Source: Tachypleus tridentatus (lineage: Eukaryota > Arthropoda > Merostomata > Xiphosura > Limulidae). From it: DNA of 64,000 nucleotides. Shown piece by piece: positions 10,591 through 21,695 of the stretch. Each line of letters begins with the position of its first letter. The first letter of the stretch is position 1. Location of the stretch: positions 42,876,035-42,940,034 of the forward strand of contig NC_134831.1 of NCBI RefSeq assembly GCF_004210375.1. Reading direction: 5' to 3'. The translations under genes were made by a program, and so were the position numbers. A model generated the notes under the pieces. It made no database searches, had not been told where the DNA came from, and saw nothing but the letters and a program-made list of their open reading frames with translations.

Positions 10591-13388
10591 ACAACTACTT
10601 GATTTCTAATAATTATTATTATGTGAATACGTCACGAATACATCTCATGAATGAACTTTATATTGGTTGATTCACATTGGAATTTACTGACGTTTGACTG
10701 CTTTCAGTGCTTGTTCTCTGCCTTTACGCTGGTGAAACTTGATTTCGCAAGAAACATATTTTTCAAGTTTGATATGAGAATTGATGTTAGAATATACAAC
10801 GGGGTGGCGATATTGGTCATTTTCCTAACATATTTTGTCGTGCGGTGTGCTCGTCTACTTGGAACTATCATTATTGTGTAGACGAGGTTTCGCTTTCTGT
10901 TTGTATACACTTCTAAATAATCCTGTAAATCTATAATAAAATGGATGTATCTATTGATGCAAATACATCTCGTATATATCGTTGCCATTAATAATCAGAT
11001 AATACATAGTTCATACAATACTTTTCTAAACGTTTCAAAACTTATCACATTATATAACATTTAACTTCATTATATCAAACGACACGCCACAAAATAAATT
11101 AAATATTTTCACAGTTGTTTCCAAAGAATAAAGGCTTCGTGACACGGATAGTTGCATCAGGGTTAGCTGTAACTTTTATCTTTATGAATAGTGACATTCT
11201 TTGTGAACCCTAATAATTTCCAACCACCTTGTGATTGGTAATTACAAATTTCTGTAAACCTTTGTGACACTTCTACATATAAAACACAGACTACTAGTTT
11301 CAGTTTTCTAGTACTTTTTCATCAAAATCCTTGCTTATTTTTATTTTAACTGTAATTTTGTTCACTCTACAAGTCACAAATATTTAGAACATTTTGGAAG
11401 AAAATTATAAGGATTGTAAAATCGTGCAATAATGTAACTTTTACTTATATGACACTGAAAAAAATTTACTGCGCGATGTGCAAACCCCAATTCATAAAAT
11501 TTATGAAATTTAGAAATATTAAATGTTAGTTGGTTCAACAAGGTGAATGACATTTTAGATACCAGGCTGGAGCAAGGTATTCGTAAGACAAAAATATTGT
11601 ATCACCTCAGGAATTGAAGCTATAATTTACACATGAGTTTTATTTATTAGTTTTGTGTTTTGCTTTTATTGTTTGTAGTTAAGAATAAAACTACACCTTG
11701 GATTATCTGTATTGTTGAAATCTGATTTCTAACCATATAAATAAGTCCGTTTTAAGTGGAGTGATGCTGTTCAATCTCATCACTGTAGTATTAAATTAAT
11801 TCTTACGTCAGTTTTTGTTTTTTATTAACAAGTAAACGTTCAACATTCTTTCAGATATTTTTACAAAGATGAAATTATAGAAAGTGTTCCTGCTTTGTTT
11901 CTGATGACGGCAAGTTTTACTGGTAGCATTCTACTGATTGGGTTACTCATCTATAAAGAATTACCACAAGAATTAAAACAGGTGAGAGCAGTCTGAATGA
12001 AATAGTTTATTAAAAAAAAACACTTTAGACTGCAAAGTAAATCTTATTCATTTGATATGAAAAAGTTAGACTTATTTACTAGTGGCAGTTTTCGTTAAGC
12101 GAGCTGGGAATCTTTTAATTCTGAATAGTAAGGTTTGCGTGGACGTATGTTAAATTCAAACCAAATTATGAAAATAATTCATTTGCAATCAAATATATTG
12201 AATCTCTGGAGATATATCCTCTTAACGCTCTAAAATGCTCATTTCAACTTGTGCTCGTGTTTCATGTTGATCACATAATTAATACAAATCTAGATGATTT
12301 ATAAACATCAGTTGTTTGTAAGATAAGTAACTTTTCATTAAACCCAAACTTTGCTTATTTCCATTAAGTTTTCAAACGCTTCATTATTCTTAGCAATACT
12401 ATTTGAAAATAAGCGTAAGAATTTTAGAAATTATTAATAAGTACCATTTCTCTACGTGTTCCAGATATGTTTGTTTATTTTAATAGTATCTATTTTCTTC
12501 TTCCTTCTTTAGTATTTAAAATCTTCTGTAAAAATATACTGTTACTGCGTATTTCCGAAGAACGTTTGGCATGTGAGAACCGAAGCTATGACGACAGGTG
12601 TTTATAGTAATATAGAAAAACAATGGTGGAATTAAATATTCATCTAAAGAGGCTCAGCCAAGGTTTAATATTAACGAATTGTAATTTTTTTTAAATAAAA
12701 CAGCCTCTTGTGAAATGATGGTTTAATCACCTTGTTAAAAAAATGAGAAAAGTTGGCCCTTCTATTTTCTATTATATTGTATTGTCAGTTTCGAAACATA
12801 CAGAACAACTGTATTCATATTTCTAATCCAGGAAGAAATCGTATCCAGTGAACTAACATATATGTGCAAAACGTCAAGAATTTCGTCAAAAACTCTGGAC
12901 AGTCGAACAACAAAAAATAATGAAAAATCTCTCTAGATCATTGGAAGATACTCCAGCCAAGGCGAACGCTGATGACCAACAACAGCACAGAAATAAAGTA
13001 GCTGAACTTCGTGTGTTACCAACAGAATCTCTGAAAGTGAAAGAATTTTATCTTTTTCAATAGTTTGTATGTGCTCATGTTACCAAAAAGTGTTTGTTAA
13101 TGTTATCTACAAGGTAAGTAGTATCTGTAACTTTTAACTACCGTAACTAAGATTACCCTTTACAAAATATTAATTTTATTTTTATTATAAACCGTTTTGA
13201 TGTGCGACATGGAACAAACTCTGCAAACAACTATTGAGTGCAGTTTTCTAACCTTATATAAAAGAAACAGAAGTTATATTTAGAAACTAAGTAACAACTC
13301 CGGGACTGTGTTAAAAAATCTAACCGAAGTGATGAAAGAAAGTTTTTTTATTTCAAATTTACTTTCTTACTGTTTTTCAGACATATGG

Positions 13389-13666
13389 TTTGTTTGTTTG
13401 TTTTTTGGAATTTCACACAAAGCTACTCGAGGGCTATCTTGCTAGCCGTCCCTAATTTAGCAGTGTAAGACTAGAGGGAAGGCAGTTAGTCATCACCACC
13501 CACCGCCAACTCTGGGGCTACTCTTTTACCAACGAATAGTGGGATTGACCGTCACATTATACACCCCCACGGCTGGGAGGGCGAGCATGTTTAGCACGAC
13601 GCGGGCGCGAACCCGCGACCCTCGGATTACGAGTCGCACGCCTTACGCGCTTGGCCATGCCAGGCC
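13389..13666 (-). repeat. SINE-A inside exon 6 of copy A
   Basis: Full-length minus-strand copy. The reverse-complemented (CAAA)n tail abuts exon 6, and the tRNA-like head ends at 13666 (GGCCATGCCAGGCC). The LINE 5' fragment begins within five bases of the head. Confidence 0.93.
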
Positions 13667-13670
13667 TTCA

Positions 13671-14200
13671 GAAACTAAAACTAAACTACCGTGGCAGGGG
13701 TTCAGTTTAGAGAGAGAGAAATCAGAAGAGTTCTCTCTCCAAATGGGGTGTTCAGGAACTTTGTAGTTCCTCTTCGTCCCCTTTCGTGGATTGTTATTAA
13801 GATTAAGTGGTGTTTTTTTTTTATTATTATTATTTTAATAAATTAATTATCGTTATTATTCTTGACTTTTTGGGTGGAGAATGTCTCACTAAATGTTCTT
13901 TTGGGTGGAGGCAAAGTCAGCAGTGGAATGAAAGGCCGGGACCTGTCCCGAAAAGAAAAAAGTTGGGCAGATGTGAACGTGAATGTAATACATTCAAATT
14001 CAGATCAAATCAAACGGCCCGATTCTGGGTCTGGCAAAAAGGTTGCCTAGGCTGGGATCTAGAAATCCAATGCCTGAAGATTTTGATGTGGGGGGAAACG
14101 GGAGTGCCCCGAGAAAACCCACTTTCACACGACAGGCGCCGAAAGTTTTGCCTGTCGTGTGCCCTGTACCTGAAAAAAAGGAATTCATGTTAATAACATA
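13671..14200 (+). mobile_element. 5' end fragment of a non-LTR retrotransposon (UTR and possible ORF1 start)
   Basis: G+C-richer sequence starting with AACTAAACTACCGTGGCAGG; its reverse complement recurs at 61961-62020, which marks it as a repeat end. Two open stretches in different frames (13862-14050 with KGRDLSRKEKSWADVNVN; 14072-14200 with RNPMPEDFDVGGNGS and KKEFM) have the look of a frameshifted LINE ORF1. No zinc knuckle is seen. Assignment to the same element as the neighbouring RT fragment is inference. Confidence 0.55.
14126..14161. other. Perfect 12-bp hairpin
   Basis: CACACGACAGGC (14126-14137) and its exact reverse complement GCCTGTCGTGTG (14150-14161) around a 12-base loop, inside the LINE 5' fragment. 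Its role is unknown. Confidence 0.7.
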
Positions 14201-16414
14201 GATTTTATTTATTTAGATTCTTTGTTGAGTGGATTGTGATTCTTGAAATATGTTGTAAGGTGATATGTATTTTGTTGGTGCACTTGATAATTTGTGTAGT
14301 GATGCCGTTAGTTTGTTTCTATTTTCTGCTTTTAGATAATATTTGAGAGAAAGTTCTGTTATTCTATCTCTTATAGTTGGTAAATTACTAATTTGGTGTA
14401 GATAATTTGTTGGCGTAAAAGATGGTAAACTGAATGCGGATTTTAATATTTTATTTTGTTGTACTTGGATTTTTTGGAGTGTGTTGTTTGACATATTGTA
14501 TGTTACTTGACATCCGTACTCTATTAGTGGACGGATGTAAGCCTTGTATATTTGTATAATGGTGTTCGGTGCGCATTTCGATTGTTTACCGGTTATAGTC
14601 TTTAGATATGAAATCCTTTTTCTGATTGATGAGTGTATATTGTTTATGTTTATGTTATAAAACTATGTTAGTTTTGTGTCGAAAGTGACGCCAAGGAATG
14701 TGATGTTTTTGCTCATGTTAATGGTTGTGTTTCCAAGTGATAGTTTTATTTTTTCTAGATTTTTTCTTTGCTTCTTTAGTTTTCTATAGAAGGTGATTGC
14801 TTGTGTTTTGTCGGATTTAACACGACCCTCCACTTGTTGCTCCATGTTGAGACGTTGTTTAGTGATTCTTGTACGCGAGACATGGCCATTACTGGGTTTC
14901 TGGAGGTGCTCCAGATTGCGATGTCGTCTGCGTATTGTGAATTGTGTGTGTATGTTAGATTTGGAAAAGGTATGTCACTGATGAAAATTATGTATAGAAG
15001 TGGAGAGAGGACTGATCCTTGGGGCACTCCTGCCGTTTTATTAAATAATTTTGATATGGTTTTATTGACTTTTACTTGTGCTGTTCTATTGGTTAAAAAA
15101 TTTGAAATCCATTTGACTATCGTAGGATTTATTTGTAGGTGATTTAGTTTGTATCTGATGGCGTTGTGCCAAACGCTGTCGAATGCTTTTTTGACATCTA
15201 GGAATACCCCGATGGTTACTTGATTGTTGTTGTAAGCTTTGTAGATTGATTCGGTGAGTCGTGTTAGGTGATCTGTTGTTTGTCTATTTTTTCTGGAGGC
15301 ATTTTGAGATTCTGGAAGGATGTTGTTTGATTCGCAAAAATGGAGGAGACGATTGGAGATAATTCTCTCCATCAGTTTGCCAAGACAGCTTAACAGACTG
15401 ATGGGGCGGAAATTATCAGGATTTGTTCTGTTAGTTTGTTTCTTGGGGATCGTTGTTATGATGGCTTTTTTCCACGTGTCAGGGGTAATACCCGGTCGCT
15501 AGTGAAATGTTCATGATGTTTGTGAGGTGTTGTAGTAGGAGAGTGGAACTTTTTTGAGAATAATATTTGGTATTTGGTCATGTCCGGGGGAAGTGTTCTT
15601 CAAGTTTTTGATATTAATCTTTAGTTCGGATATGGTTATTTTTCTATTGATTGAATTTGAGTATGCTTCTAGTGTCTCTCCGGAAATCCTGGTGAGAATG
15701 AAGCTTGGTTTGTATTTATGTAGTTGTTGACATGGTGTTGGTGTTGTGTGTCGAAATCTACTGAGTTTAAATCGCTAAAAGCGGATTTGTAATAGTCAGC
15801 TAATAAGTCAGCTTTCTCTTCGTCCGTCCTTGCGATTTTATTGTTGTGTGTGATGTGTTGTAGCATGTGATTTGTGTTTTGTCTGAAGCAATACTCTTGA
15901 ATTTTTTCCAGAATTTTTTTGGATTGTTCTTGGTTTTTTCTAAGTTTTTGCACAAGTTATGCCAATTGTTTTCTCTGACTTTTTAATTTCTTGTTTAATT
16001 TTTGTATTTGTTCTATTGATTTCTGTTTTAATGGGTGGATCGCGTGTGATGTAGTGTGTTCGTCTTAATTGTCTGCGTTTGATTATTAGTGCGTGAATTT
16101 CTGGTGTTAGAGTCCATTGAATAAGTGATTGTTTTCTTTTTGATTTAGGAATTGTGTTTTTTATGGCTTTCTTTATGGCTTCTGTAATTTGATCAACATA
16201 GTTGTCTAGTTCTGCTTTGTTATTTACATGTTCGATTGGATGGGGTAGGTATGAGTCCAGAGAGGCATTAAAAGTGAGCCAGTCTGTTTCAGTGTAGGTG
16301 TATGCGGAAGGAGTCACGTACGCCACAGCAGGGTGGCGCGGGTGAATCATACATGACATGGGGAAGTGGTCACTGGTGATTTCATCATGCACTTTAAAGT
16401 TAGACATGTTGTTT
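14201..16414 (-). mobile_element. Jockey/I-type non-LTR retrotransposon fragment
   Basis: Reads from 16414 down to about 14201. It holds the end of an AP-type endonuclease, a linker, the complete RT palm and the RT C-terminal region. About half of a usual element is present: most of the endonuclease and the 3' UTR/tail are missing. It lies opposite in strand to the 5' fragment at 13671-14200. Several frameshifts mark it as dead. Confidence 0.88.
14213..16407 (-). pseudogene. LINE ORF2 remnant: endonuclease C-terminus and reverse transcriptase
   Basis: In coding order: 16407-15940 has the endonuclease end FKVHDEITSDHFPMSCMIHP and a basic linker. 15953-15669 continues the linker in another frame. 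At about 15600-15380 the RT entry reads PDTWKKAIITTIPKK and NFRPISLLSCLGKLMERIIS. 15372-14776 holds the RT core, with DVKKAFDSVWHNA, AGVPQGSVLSPLLYIIF and the catalytic QYADDIAIW. 14845-14663 holds the thumb region (NITFLGVTFDTKL). 14494-14213 is the C-terminal part (LQKIQVQQNKILKSAF). This motif set matches the Jockey/I group. At least three frame changes are visible. Confidence 0.9.
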
Positions 16415-17506
16415 AAGTTTTTGGATCGAAATTCACTTCTGAAATTTTCGGAATCATAATTTTTACATCAGTAAGTACACAACATTATATCAATTTTTTA
16501 TTACTAAAACAAAACTAAATAAATGTTTCTGTAAATAAGTTATTGAACTGTTTTTTGTCAAGGTTTTTTAAAGACCAATCCTCTTTGTGAAAGTGTAATT
16601 ATCTTAAAACCACGTTATCTTCTAGATTTGAATTTATCAGAAGTAAAGTTGATATATTTTTACAATTCATAAAGTAAACTTATTGAGTTTTAACTGACAA
16701 TTCATGGCTTTCTATTTCAGACGGCTTCCTTCTTTCTCTGGTCCTCATTTATCCATCGTATTATTTCTTCATTGGGATGGTTTGCGACATTTTGTGTGAC
16801 AGCAACTGTTTCTTTCACAAGTCAGAATGATTATGTTTTAGTTAATAAACGAGAAGTGTTCTATTTTACTGGATTTTAAATATAAGCATTTGTTTTTTTT
16901 ATGATTCTTTTCCTTGGAAAAAAAATAAAAGTAGACAAATGTCTACAACGCAAATTAAGTATTTGCAAAAATATGTTTTTGTGATACTTAAAACTGTCGC
17001 AATCATTCAACAGCAAGAAAATCATTTATATTATTTGAAACCCATCTGGTCTTATAGGTTCCGCTATTAAGCGAAATGCATCATGCGTAATCGATGTATT
17101 ATTACACACTCGTCTTTTCGGATCAAGCATAAGGGAGCATAAAGGTGTTCTTAAAAAATTAGATAAGTGGCAGTGTTTTCTTGTGAACAACGCAATTATC
17201 AAAATTAATTTCATTTACCTAATTATGGGATTAGCGCTATCACCACATAAGCATTTTTGTTATGAGATTGATATAGTTTGATGTACATTAAAAACGTAAT
17301 ATAAATTAATGAACCAATATTACGTGATCGGGTAATGATAAATAATTTATAATTTTATTCCCATAAGACTGTTTGTTTGTTTTTTTCGTTTGATAGGGAT
17401 ACTTGTGACTATATTTTTCTATGATACACAACGCACACAACCAATAATATCAAGAAATTTTGACAGGAACAGCGAGGGAACTATTTATGGGTCTTTTGAA
17501 CATTAG

Positions 17507-19304
17507 AAATGACTTTATTAATACTTATTAATCTGCAGATGTTTTTAAAAATGTTACATCAAAACAGCCTTCACTTCATGTTTAATCATTATATAATAAA
17601 ATATCGTAATGTTTCTTCATCTGTAGTTGCTTTGATAAGAATTTTTTTCACCCATCTCAAAGTATAGTAACACAGAGATATTCATTAGCTGTCTTATGAA
17701 AACAAATTGATAAAGTAAAATGCTATATGTTAGTGGCTCATTGAATAATTGACATATGCTATGATGTCTTCGGTAACATAGTAGAATAATGTATACTGGA
17801 GTACAGATGTATTAGTTTGGTTAATCAGGGCTTGTGTTTACTAAGGTGTTTACGATTTGATGAGACCTTGAGATGAAACATTGAAAAATAAAAAATAATT
17901 TTCTCTGGATACCAGCTGTTTCTCTTTACTAACTATCTAGATGTATTATCATTATATATCATATACAAACATTGCTATGAATGTATTGAAAGCTAATGTT
18001 TCAAAAGTGTTTATTTCACTGTATTTGTAACATGTCTTTTCGAGAAAATTGTAGAAAATCCTGGTTTGTCAGAATTTAATAAACTCTAAATCAAAACATA
18101 CCATGCATTATAAACTTGCTGATGTTTAAACTTGTTTTTTTATTTCTTTTGTGATTATTATCTCAAAGGAAACGACTTTTGTTTTACGATATCATCGAAA
18201 ACAAAATATAATCCGAGTATTCTGTGGGTTGAAAATATTTAAGTGAATTTTTTCTATTCTTTACACAAATAGTTGAACATAGTGTTATATAAATTATTAT
18301 ATCTAACATATGAGTTATGTATTTTGAGGAATATTTAGTTAATATTTAAGATTTAATTTTAATTAAGTGATTTAGGCACTAAAGCTCGATACAACGATAT
18401 ATGTATATTTTCAAATGTTATTTACTCACACATATTTCTATATTAATTTAGTTATTTCAGAATCATTTAGAACAAAAGCTACTAACTTACTTTTCTGTAG
18501 TCTTTGCAAATCATGTTGTTTAAATTATTAACTGTTAATCCAAAATATAATAAATTCACTACTGTTACTCATTTGTACAGATTGTAGGTAATTGTATTCT
18601 TTATTAGTGAGGGTTTCTAAAAATGAAAGCCTAGGCTACTTGGAGCGGGAGAGTATAATATATGTACAGTTATTTGAAATGCCTTTTATTCATACAGTTT
18701 ACGAAGGAATTTCAGAAGTATGAAAAACTGGTATAACTGGTTTATATCGACAGTCTCTATCTTATATTCGCTTGAAATGATTACTTAATATTATAAACAA
18801 TAATGTTGCAAATCTTTCTTATTATTCATAATACTAACTGAAGTTTAACATAGTGATGTATTTTAATCGTCATTTCTTAATGGTCAGTATCAGTGCCATA
18901 TTTTCGTGATTTTAAATAATAAAACATTATTTGTACAACAAAAACCTACAGGTACTAGTCCAATAATTATTCAGTTAAATTTCCTGAGTGTTTTGAGTTT
19001 AACAAAATATTAATTCTGGTTAGTGACATGAAACAAAATACATACACCAGTGTAAAAGAGGTCTTAGTAAACTAGTTCATACTAGTTCAGTAAAAGTTTG
19101 TACAAAAATGTCAAATTTAGAAACGATAATGTTCATTATAACTTTAATTATATTTGCATAACTTACATTGTAGTTAGTTAAATCTATTAAATGAGCCCCC
19201 CAGTAACACAAAGGTATGTATGCGGATTCACACCGCTAAGATTCATTTTTGAATACGCGTGGTAGGCAGAGAACAGGTTGCCTACTGTGCAGCTTTGCAC
19301 TTGT
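17507..19304. other. Spacer downstream of copy A
   Basis: AT-rich. Homologous to 36425-37050 in unit 2 and 48290-49160 in unit 3. No gene seen. Confidence 0.6.
17595..17600 (+). promoter_or_regulatory. Poly(A) signal AATAAA, copy A
   Basis: AATAAA about 90 bases after the copy A stop, at the same relative place as in copy B. Confidence 0.5.
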
Positions 19305-19587
19305 GGCCTGGAATGGCCAGGTGGGTTAAGGCGTTCGACTCATAATCTGAAGGTTGCGGGTTCGAATCCCCGTCGCTCCAGAAATGATCGTCCTTTTAGT
19401 CGTGGGGGCGTTATAATGTGACGGTCACTCCCATTATTCGTTGGTAAAAGAGTATCCCAAGAATTGGCGGTGGGTGGTGATGATTAGTTGCCTTCCCTCC
19501 AGTCTTACACTGCTAAATTATGGACGGCTAGAACAGATTGTCCTCTGTAAATTTGCGTGAAATTCCAAATCCAAACAAACAAACAAA
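19305..19587 (+). repeat. SINE-A
   Basis: Plus-strand copy with head GGCCTGGAATGGCCAGG, B box GGGTTCGAATCCC, central domain (GGCGGTGGGTGGTGATGATT) and (CAAA)n tail to 19587. Moderately diverged. Confidence 0.9.
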
Positions 19588-19844
19588 TAAAGAAAATCTT
19601 AATTTAAAACAAACCAAACTATTAAATTATTTTTATTTTTACTTTATTTGTCGAAATTCTAAACATTACATAATTTTACACATTGTTAATAATGGGATGC
19701 CTTTGCCGCAAACAATGCAATTAACCTCATAGTGGCATTAGTGGCTTGTACCTGATGATGGGTTTAATAATGTCTATATATATTTATCTCCATAGAAAAT
19801 AAAATGTTTACTTGTTTAAGAGGAAAGCCATAAGGGGATCTTTG

Positions 19845-19925
19845 CTGTCTACACTGCAGGGAATCGAATACAGGATTTTAGTAATGGAAGTCGGTAAACT
19901 TGGCGCTCTCCTTAAGAGGACCAAC
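19845..19925 (-). repeat. tRNA-derived SINE remnant (SINE-C-like)
   Basis: Contains a reversed B-box region (CAGGGAATCGAATACAGG) and resembles the SINE at 26305-26420. A short, diverged piece. Confidence 0.45.
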
Positions 19926-20580
19926 CATTAATGTGACTTTTCATCTAATACGGCGCCAGGAATTCAGTTATAGTGTTCAAACCGTCTTCATCTCTGAATA
20001 TCACAGCTATTTTGTGGTTGATATATTATTATTTCCTCTTATCTACTTTAATTGATAAGTTACTATTGATGTTGACATTATTGTATTAAATGTTAAGGAC
20101 AATTAATCGTATTTTGTAACTATTGGAATAAAATGTTTGGATTAAACTATCTCTTCTCTCCAATTCATAACAGAGACTGTAAATTAAGTGTCCTGCCTGT
20201 TATGTCAGTGTATTAAGTTCACAAAAAATTTGAATAAGACATTTTCTTCTTTAGAGAAATTAATGTTATGCAACGTATATCTATTATCTTATCATCGTAT
20301 TCGAATTTTTAGAAACTTACTAGTTGTTAGGTAGATCTAGCACGCCTGGAAAGATCGACAGTAAAAAATTCTGCTGGTGTTTGAAAACAGCCTGGTATTT
20401 CATACATTTTAATTTTAGCTTCCTACTATCGCTTGTTACCAGCGCTGACAGACTCACAGTAAATTGTACGTCGTGGAGTCTTTTATATGTCGAAAGAATC
20501 TTATTAGGTAAAAGCCTTAATATTATTTTGTCTTATCTATCTTTTTTAACATGTTTGAATCACCAAGGATGTATATCGTG

Positions 20581-20697
20581 TCAGTCCCATGTTGATCGTT
20601 TGCTAATATGAATGGCTTCAATCGTCACGTCTCCGGATATCTTTACTGTTTCCAATGGTACTGTGGCTTCCAGAAGAGAAATGACAAATACCAAACC
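20581..20697 (-). other. Possible isolated exon on minus strand (unrecognised)
   Basis: On the minus strand a strong acceptor-like run (TTTTTTTTACCACAG) precedes an open stretch ending in TGA. It encodes VFVISLLEATVPLETVKISG and then DVTIEAIHISKRSTWD. The composition looks protein-like, but no family is recognised, no neighbouring exon is certain, and units 2-4 have lost the region, so conservation cannot be tested here. Confidence 0.2.
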
Positions 20698-20769
20698 TGT
20701 GGTAAAAAAAAGATTTGTTAATTGAAGATTATTCAATGTGACTCGTTGATACAATCTTTTATGTTCCAA

Positions 20770-21423
20770 TAGGGTTGTATCGCAGACACTTATCAGTAAA
20801 GTAAAACTGACACTCTTAACATTTCAAGTTGTCGAGGTGTGAAAGAAATCTTAAATTACTTAGGCTATATTCTTTATGGAGAGTCAATAGTAGAGTACAT
20901 ATCTTGGCAGCGACTTTCATGTACAGAAAGGTTCAATTGTTTCCTTAAACCAGTTAGGTACATGTTACTACGAAGTACCCAATCTCAGTGAACTGGGAAG
21001 ATATTACTACATTGAAGGGAAGAAACAACCATCGAAACACAAGTACTGGCAAGAGAAAAACCTGTAGACATGTTCTGTTTAGAGCAGACATGTTGTATTC
21101 GGTATTAATATTTATATACTGTGGTAGGAAAAATTAAAGTAATCATATTTGGAATTGAACTTCAGTGACGTAGTGTTTGTATTCGCTATTCACTCCAATA
21201 ATCTAATTAGATTCCCATCAGTGATAGTTCAATTTAAATTAAATGTGTTTTATATGTGAATATGGAAATTTTAATGTTTTATTTCAACAAGTTCCAAGAT
21301 GTTTGTTAACCACAGAATAAAACAATATAATTATCACACCTGATGAAAGAACAATTTTTTACCATAAACCTTTGAGCCAGAGTTCTAACTTAAACGTTTT
21401 GTTCTTCAAAGGAAAGATATCAG
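20770..21423. other. Spacer, nothing recognised
   Basis: Homologous to about 50590-51000 of unit 3. No gene seen. Confidence 0.4.
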
Positions 21424-21695
21424 ATAATATTTCTTTGTTGTTGTTTTTAATTTCGCGCACAGCTACATAAGAGTTATTTGTGCTAGACTTTCCTAATTTA
21501 GAAGTGTAAGACTAGAAGGAAGACAGCTAAACATTACCACCGACAAATAAATAGTTTAATTGATCGACACTTTATAACTCCCCAGGTATAATGAGGATAT
21601 GAAACATATTCTAAGCTTTGGAGGTAATTGCGGAAGTAAGAACAACATTGCGGTTTAGATACACTGGCTATCACTCTACATTATATAGTGGTGGA
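21424..21695 (-). repeat. Degenerate SINE-A
   Basis: Minus-strand copy with a worn central domain (CTAATTTAGAAGTGTAAGAC) and most of the head lost. Orthologues are at 54085-54330 (unit 3) and 60800-60893 (unit 4, cut), so it predates the duplication. Confidence 0.75.

Larger units (their letters stand above)
13381..16470. other. Replacement of exons 6-7 of copy A by a composite insert
   Basis: Eight bases of exon 6 (ACATATGG) run straight into a SINE tail. Transporter sequence resumes at AAGTTTTTGGATCG (16415), inside exon 7. Compared with copy B, about 841 bases (34347-35187) are missing and about 3026 foreign bases sit in their place. No target duplication spans the insert, so deletion accompanied or followed insertion. 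Confidence 0.85.
8275..17506 (+). pseudogene. OFA-like MFS transporter, copy A (broken)
   Basis: Paralogue of the nine-exon gene in unit 2. Exons: 1, 8275-8417 (in-frame loss of 117 nt removing the first membrane segment, plus TGA stops); 2, 9763-9889 (open); 3, 11115-11237 (5 nt lost, frameshift); 4, 11855-11981 (open, YFYKDEIIESVPALF); 5, 12832-13114 (stops, 17 nt shorter than copy B); 6, only the first 8 bases at 13381-13388; 7, only the last part at 16415-16470; 8, 16721-16820; 9, 17397-17506 with stop TAG. The rest of exon 6, intron 6 and most of exon 7 are replaced by SINE and LINE sequence. Surviving splice sites are GT/AG. Clearly non-functional. Confidence 0.9.

Noticed and set aside
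10651..10881. 76-codon open frame in intron 2 of copy A, with an equal-length partner at 31110-31340 in copy B
   Set aside because: Both lie inside a duplicated intron. Many of the base differences change amino acids, no family is recognised, and shared length follows from recent duplication.
14793..15142. Plus-strand frames across 14793-15502
   Set aside because: Antisense shadows of the minus-strand reverse transcriptase, which has clear catalytic motifs.
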